This document shows, piece after piece, positions 60,061-64,000 of a stretch of DNA of 64,000 nt. The notes under the pieces were generated by a model. It made no database searches, was not told the origin of the DNA, and was given only the letters and a program-made list of their open reading frames with translations. The translations under genes were made by a program, and so were the position numbers. Source of the DNA: Paenibacillus_AB hodogayensis (lineage in GTDB: Bacteria > Bacillota > Bacilli > Paenibacillales > NBRC-103111); contig NZ_BAAAYO010000001.1 of assembly GCF_039536325.1 (NCBI RefSeq), positions 558,001 to 622,000 of the forward strand, read 5' to 3'. The stretch's first letter is position 1. Every line of letters starts with the position of its first letter.

Positions 60061-60423
60061 CTATAGCGAAAAATCGGAAACACCCTTTTTATAGGCATAT
60101 TTCAACGTATAGGTTTCTTCTTTTCCATAGGGCATTGTAGCCATTTTTATACGAGTATAATCAAGCCTGCTTTCTCTTAACACTCTTTTTACCAAGGCTA
60201 TACTCCGTTCTTCTTCCGTAATGACGCAAAATATAGTAAGCGCATATTTTTTCGGGTCGGAAATGCACTTGCCCATATCAAAGCCATCCACACAGCCTAA
60301 GTTAGCATCTGACAGAGATAGGTCCAGGCATTCCATTACTTTATCTTTTAACCAGTGGTCACGTTGGCTTCCTTTTACACTTTTCAGAGGATATTGTACC
60401 GCTAACCAAAATTTTTCACTCAT
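60061..60423 (-). CDS. Hypothetical protein in an AT-rich islet
   Basis: The 120-residue protein begins MSEKFWLAVQYPLKSVKGSQ and has no membrane segment or recognisable domain. The ATG at 60423 has ggtgag eight bases upstream, so translation is plausible. The gene is clearly more AT-rich than the rest of the window and is convergent with the truncated gene at 59587 with only 45 bases between. The two may have been brought in together, and the small size would fit an immunity or antitoxin-like protein. That idea is speculative. Confidence 0.6.
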   Translation of the reverse strand: MSEKFWLAVQYPLKSVKGSQRDHWLKDKVMECLDLSLSDANLGCVDGFDMGKCISDPKKYALTIFCVITEEERSIALVKRVLRESRLDYTRIKMATMPYGKEETYTLKYAYKKGVSDFSL

Positions 60424-60520
60424 TCAAACTCACCAGCCAATGTCATAGTTAATAGAAGATGACCCAACATATAAAATTATAGCAAAAAAACTTTGTAAAA
60501 AGGTGTGCTTATTCAGCATA

Positions 60521-60550
60521 ACAAAAGCCCCAACCTCATGCGGTTGGGGT
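60521..60550 (-). terminator. Terminator of the binding-lipoprotein gene at 60646
   Basis: GCCCCAACC (60527-60535) pairs with GGTTGGGGT (60542-60550); the minus-strand tail is TTTTGTT. It separates the lipoprotein gene from the AT-rich islet. Confidence 0.8.
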
Positions 60551-60645
60551 TCTACGTATGGGTGGAGGCGAGAGGAACTGAACTCAACGCCGTCGCCCTC
60601 GATCATTTCATGCACGTTACCGTCAATATTTATTGGAACAATCGT

Positions 60646-61599
60646 TTACTTGCCCATAAAGCTTTTGATGAAAAAGTCCAGCTGGTATTCCAGGCTCAAT
60701 GGGTCTCTGAAGTAAAACGTTTTGGCATCCACCTCGAACACCCGGTTGTTTTTGACGGCGGGAATGCTCTTGTATACTTCCGAGCTTTGGAACGAGCTGT
60801 CCTCGTCCACGTTTTTGCTGAAAATGACGTAATCGGCAAAATAATCGTTCAGCACTTCGGTCGATATAGCCGCAAAGCTGTCCTTTTTCGTCGCTTCCTG
60901 CACTTTCTCCGGCATGCCGAGCTTAAACTCGTTGTACAAAATTTCAGTTCCGCGTCCGAAGTTGTATCCATAGACATACAGCTTCTTATTAAACGTCTCG
61001 ATGACCGATACCGTGGCATCGTTGCCGATCTTCGCCTTGATTTCCGCTCCGGCTTTTTGCGCCCGCGCCCGGAAATCGTCAACCCAGGCTTTCGCTTCCT
61101 TTTCTTTGTTCAACAGTTTGCCGATTTCCAACTGCTGCGTCAAGTAGTCGACTTGCCCGTACGTAAACGTGACGGTCGGGGCGATTTTTTTGAACATATC
61201 GATATTTTTAATGCCCGACAGCCCGATAATCAGGTCCGGCTGCAGCTCGAGAATCTTTTCGAGGCTTTCCGTGGAAATAGTCTCCACGTTCTTTAATTTG
61301 TCCGCAAACCTCGGATTGCTTTTGGACATATCGTCCACGCCGACCAAAGGCACATCAAGCGCCATCACGTTGCCTGTTAAAAATCGGGTTAGCACGACCA
61401 CGCGCTTCGGATTAGCCGGAACCTCGATGGGTCCCTCCTCCGACTGGTAGATCACCGTACCGGATTTGCCCGAAGTTTTGCTCGACGAAGACTCGGGGGA
61501 CGCCCCCTCGCTCTTGCCGGCGTTGTTACTCGTTTGATTGCCGCAGGCACTTACCAGAAAAACGATACACAGAATGACCGGAATAAACAGCTTGTTCAT
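60646..61599 (-). CDS. Iron-siderophore ABC transporter substrate-binding lipoprotein
   Basis: The 317-residue protein has a lipoprotein signal (CIVFLVSACGN; Cys at about 19), a Ser-rich linker and a FecB-type binding domain (PF01497): NPKRVVVLTRFLTGNVMALDVPLVGVDDMSK, ILELQPDLIIGLSG, and VNNRVFEVD-like C terminus with EYQLDFFI. It resembles FeuA/FhuD2-type binding proteins. It lies 3' of the AraC gene at 61731 and has its own Fur box. No permease or ATPase gene is nearby. Confidence 0.9.
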   Translation of the reverse strand: MNKLFIPVILCIVFLVSACGNQTSNNAGKSEGASPESSSSKTSGKSGTVIYQSEEGPIEVPANPKRVVVLTRFLTGNVMALDVPLVGVDDMSKSNPRFADKLKNVETISTESLEKILELQPDLIIGLSGIKNIDMFKKIAPTVTFTYGQVDYLTQQLEIGKLLNKEKEAKAWVDDFRARAQKAGAEIKAKIGNDATVSVIETFNKKLYVYGYNFGRGTEILYNEFKLGMPEKVQEATKKDSFAAISTEVLNDYFADYVIFSKNVDEDSSFQSSEVYKSIPAVKNNRVFEVDAKTFYFRDPLSLEYQLDFFIKSFMGK

Positions 61600-61640
61600 A
61601 AGACAACTCTCTCCCTTTTATACGGCTATGCTTTGCATAC

Positions 61641-61660
61641 TGATTATGAAAATCATTCGC
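61641..61660 (-). promoter_or_regulatory. Fur box before the binding-lipoprotein gene
   Basis: TGATTATGAAAATCATTCGC (61641-61660) fits the Fur consensus (TGATAAT-N-ATTATCA) with good symmetry, TGATT and AATCA. It lies 42 bases before the start codon at 61599. Confidence 0.82.
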
Positions 61661-61730
61661 AATTACATAACCTATTATAGGCATCTCTAATCAGCCAAAC
61701 CATGCCTTTTTGTTGGGAAAGAGCTTTGGA

Positions 61731-63386
61731 CTATTGATGGGCTGTCAATAAAGCTACGGCGCGGTGCAGCTGCAGCCGGATGGATACCGGGTTGTACGGA
61801 ATCCATTCATCCCGGTCGAGCCTATGCACGCAGCTTCGTTTCACGGCGGGAAGCGCCAGCCAGTCGGGGGATTGAAAGACGGCTTCGGCATGCGCGTCGG
61901 AGCCCTTCTCGTCGGGATATACGATGACCAGCAAACGATCCCCGGCATAATCGGCCAGCTCCGACCGCTCGATGGGGATGGAATGAAATTGGTCCGCAAG
62001 CTTGCGGATATGCCGCTCGATCATGGCCGGCGGCTGCAGCCCCAACGACTGATATACCACATATCCGACATTGCGCGCTCCGTAAACGAACATTTTTTCC
62101 GGCTTCATAACCAGGATCGTCACAATGTCCTCGGCCACTGCGCTTTGCCGGACCCGAAGACGCGCTTCCGCCTCCTCCCGCTCGAATACGGCCAGCCATT
62201 GCTCCGCCCTTTCGGTGCGCTTAACGGCTTTGGCGATCAGACGCAGATGCTCTTTCCAACCCATTTCCATCCAGCCTATTTCCAGGATGGGCGCAACCGC
62301 TCTCAGCTGACCGGGATTCAATCCACATCGGTGCAAATGCTCCTTGGCGGCAATAATCAGCTCGGTCCGGTTGTCAAGCAGCACGGCATTGACCTGCTGA
62401 GCCGAGCACTCCGTACTGACGAAGACCATCGATTGCGGCTGCTCCAGCTCGTCCGTAGCGATGTATTCGTTGCTTTCCGCAATGGTGACGACCGGCTCCA
62501 CGCCGAGCAGAAGCAAATGGCTCGTATATGGGTTCAGCAGCACGGTCACGCGCTGAGAAGAACCGCTATTGTAGGCAGAAGGCGAAGCTCCGGTCTGCTG
62601 CTTGAAGCGGCGGCTCAAGTAAAATTCGTCCTTGTAGCCCACCTTCAGCGCAATTTCCCGGAGCGTGCCCGAACCGCTCATCAACAGCTCTATAGCCCGG
62701 TGTACGCGCAGCCGCGACAAGTATTCGTTGGGAGAAAAGCCGGTAACCCGCTTAAACGCTATCGAATAATGCGACGGGCTCATGCCGGCCATCTCGGCCA
62801 GCTGCTCCCGGGTTATTTTATCGCTATAGTGATTTTCCAGGTAAGCGATGCTGCGTTCCATGGACGGCTGCTCGCCGGCGGGGTATTTGACCTCCTGCTG
62901 CTCCAGCAGTTGAAAAATAATGTGGTGAAACAAAATGAGATTTTGAACATGCCTGACCTCGCGAGCCGGCAGCCGGTGAAGATACAACTCCTCCACGTCG
63001 GCTACGATTGCAGGAGCGTATGGAATGAACCGGACAGCCGTGCCGGACGCGACCTCGCTTCTGCGGATCATGGCTTCTGCCGGCATCGAAAGCGCCTGCT
63101 CTTGAGCGGCAATCGAAAGCTTGTAGGCGTGAAGCGGCCAAGACGGGTCAGCGAGCAAAGCGGCCTGGCTATGCGCCGGGAGAACCATCACGCTCCCTTC
63201 AACGACGTCGTAGGCTTGTTCGTCGATCCTGAGCGTCCCTTTGCCGCCGGCGACCGCAATCAGCACGGTAAAGCTCTCGTCTATGGGGGTGATCGGCATA
63301 TTCGAGGTGCCATACAGCGAATGAATGCCGACAACCGTATATAAAGGAAAGCGAGATTCGACCCACTCCGAGACGACGTTGTTCAC
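61731..63386 (-). CDS. AraC regulator fused to a siderophore-binding domain
   Basis: The 551-residue protein has an AraC-type N-terminal arm (about 25-150), the paired helix-turn-helix (about 175-275; REQLAEMAGMSPSHYSIAFKRVTGFSPNEYLSRLRVHRA, ALKVGYKDEFYLSRRFKQQTG) and a C-terminal FecB-like domain (about 280-550; LLLLGVEPVVTIAESN, VFVSTECSAQQVNAVLLDNRTELIIAAKEHL). It has no signal peptide. It is organised like Bacillus Btr, where such a domain senses a siderophore and the protein activates uptake genes. The start codon is GTG with ggaggc upstream. The lipoprotein at 60646 follows after 131 bases and is its likely target. No Fur box is seen before this gene. Confidence 0.88.
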   Translation of the reverse strand: MNNVVSEWVESRFPLYTVVGIHSLYGTSNMPITPIDESFTVLIAVAGGKGTLRIDEQAYDVVEGSVMVLPAHSQAALLADPSWPLHAYKLSIAAQEQALSMPAEAMIRRSEVASGTAVRFIPYAPAIVADVEELYLHRLPAREVRHVQNLILFHHIIFQLLEQQEVKYPAGEQPSMERSIAYLENHYSDKITREQLAEMAGMSPSHYSIAFKRVTGFSPNEYLSRLRVHRAIELLMSGSGTLREIALKVGYKDEFYLSRRFKQQTGASPSAYNSGSSQRVTVLLNPYTSHLLLLGVEPVVTIAESNEYIATDELEQPQSMVFVSTECSAQQVNAVLLDNRTELIIAAKEHLHRCGLNPGQLRAVAPILEIGWMEMGWKEHLRLIAKAVKRTERAEQWLAVFEREEAEARLRVRQSAVAEDIVTILVMKPEKMFVYGARNVGYVVYQSLGLQPPAMIERHIRKLADQFHSIPIERSELADYAGDRLLVIVYPDEKGSDAHAEAVFQSPDWLALPAVKRSCVHRLDRDEWIPYNPVSIRLQLHRAVALLTAHQ

Positions 63387-63534
63387 AGCCGAGCCTCCGT
63401 TCTACGTTCCGTTAAAAAGAACCGCTTGCGGCTCTTTAGCCTCATTGTAAGCGATTCGGGGCCGGTTATGAAGTATAAACCATATCCATCAAGCGGAGCC
63501 CCTAGTTCGGCGCTTCCTAACACGACCGGTCACG

Positions 63535-63597
63535 CAAAAAAACACCCGGCGGGACGGAGCATGAACGAAGAACGCTCATGACCGTCCGCAGGGTGTT
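63535..63597 (-). terminator. Terminator of the fructose-6-phosphate aldolase gene
   Basis: AACACCC (63541-63547) pairs with GGGTGTT (63591-63597), with further pairing inside (GGACGG/CCGTCC); on the minus strand seven Ts follow (opposite 63535-63541). Confidence 0.85.
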
Positions 63598-63614
63598 TTC
63601 GGTGTCATCGCTTA

Positions 63615-63999
63615 TTAAGCCTGGGTCGTTTTTTTCCAGTCGGCGGCGAATTTCTCCATTCCTTGATCGGTCAAAGGATGCTTGGAGATTTGTTCGATGA
63701 CCGAGAACGGAATCGTCGCGATATGCGCGCCGGCCATCGCAACCCGGGTCACGTGATCCGGATGACGGACGGAGGCGGCAATAATTTGCGCGTCCAGGTT
63801 ATGCGTACGGAACAATTCGGCGACTTTGACGATCAGCTGCACGCCGTCTTCCGAAATGTCGTCCAGACGTCCCAGGAACGGCGAGACGTAGGTGGCGCCT
63901 GCACGGGCGGCCAACAGCGCCTGGTTTACAGTGAAAATGAGCGTGACATTCGTTTTCACGCCTTTTTTGTTCAAATACCGGCAAGCCTCCAAGCCTTCC
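63615..63999 (-). CDS. Fructose-6-phosphate aldolase/transaldolase-like protein, C-terminal part
   Basis: The visible 128 residues end at the stop 63615 and start outside the window. GVKTNVTLIFTVNQALLAARAGATYVSPFLGRLDD and the final QGMEKFAADWKKT match the FSA/TalC group of about 215-residue aldolases (MipB family). These split fructose 6-phosphate or transfer a dihydroxyacetone unit by a Schiff base on a lysine. The catalytic lysine lies in the missing N-terminal part. It is followed by a terminator and has no gene after it on the same transcript. Confidence 0.9.
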   Translation of the reverse strand, partial: EGLEACRYLNKKGVKTNVTLIFTVNQALLAARAGATYVSPFLGRLDDISEDGVQLIVKVAELFRTHNLDAQIIAASVRHPDHVTRVAMAGAHIATIPFSVIEQISKHPLTDQGMEKFAADWKKTTQA

Positions 64000-64000
64000 A

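Noticed and set aside
61764..63344. A 526-codon open frame antisense to the second AraC-fusion gene
   Set aside because: Composition is typical of an antisense shadow and the minus strand encodes a clear AraC and FecB-like protein.

Overview
The window looks like chromosomal DNA of a GC-rich member of the Paenibacillaceae (Paenibacillus or Cohnella type). Evidence: Bacillota-style ribosome binding sites (aaggagg, ggagga), Rho-independent terminators at most operon ends, Fur boxes of the Bacillus type, and Bacillus-type gene sets (gcvT-gcvPA-gcvPB behind a tandem glycine riboswitch and divergent from yqhH-yqhG, then yqzE, yjdF, yeeN and argS). No rRNA, tRNA, CRISPR array or prophage was seen.

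Layout. 1-5 kb: a cut-off unknown gene, an ArsR-type regulator with its operator, a kinase-acetyltransferase fusion, an 18-bp inverted-repeat element, an aminoglycoside nucleotidyltransferase-like gene and a two-domain VOC protein. 5-8 kb: an atypical SDR and an array of 123-bp tandem repeats split by a complete IS256-family element with 8-bp target duplication. 8-12.7 kb: AraC regulator, PadR/hydrolase pair, streptothricin-acetyltransferase-like GNAT, and a Fur-regulated siderophore-binding lipoprotein. 12.7-17.3 kb: a two-component system in an operon-like run with a LanFEG-type ABC exporter. 17.4-21.2 kb: M14 carboxypeptidase, LacI regulator and an orphan sugar-type binding protein, tied together by matching palindromic operators. 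21.4-31 kb: OsmC, the glycine cleavage genes with riboswitch, yqhH, yqhG, an exported protein, yqzE. 31.3-37.2 kb: yjdF behind a likely yjdF-motif riboswitch, then a three-gene unit of two ABC exporters, each with its own zinc ribbon, around a DUF1854 protein. 37.5-43 kb: argS, small membrane proteins, HD-GYP, AhpD-like and Crp/Fnr proteins. 43-49 kb: a ClC-type fluoride exporter under a fluoride riboswitch, HD hydrolase, YeeN, and a divergent TetR / MBL-AbrB unit. 49-54 kb: a phosphosugar operon (long ManA, ROK kinase, two cupin phosphoglucose isomerases, DeoR). 54-63.5 kb: two modules, each an AraC regulator fused to a siderophore-binding domain plus a secreted siderophore-binding lipoprotein, separated by YggS, an aldo/keto reductase and a small AT-rich islet. 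The window ends inside a fructose-6-phosphate aldolase/transaldolase gene.

How it fits together. Three themes recur: iron acquisition (three binding lipoproteins, each with a Fur box, two matched cytoplasmic sensors, no permease or ATPase in the window), drug or toxin handling (ANT-like, APH-GNAT, SatA-like, VOC, LanFEG-type ABC, small multidrug exporter) and ligand-sensing RNA (glycine, fluoride, probable azaaromatic). The least explained units are the ABC-DUF1854-ABC operon, the LacI-linked peptidase/binding-protein regulon, the 123-bp repeat array and the AT-rich islet near 60 kb. Function calls rest on motif reading only; no database search was run.
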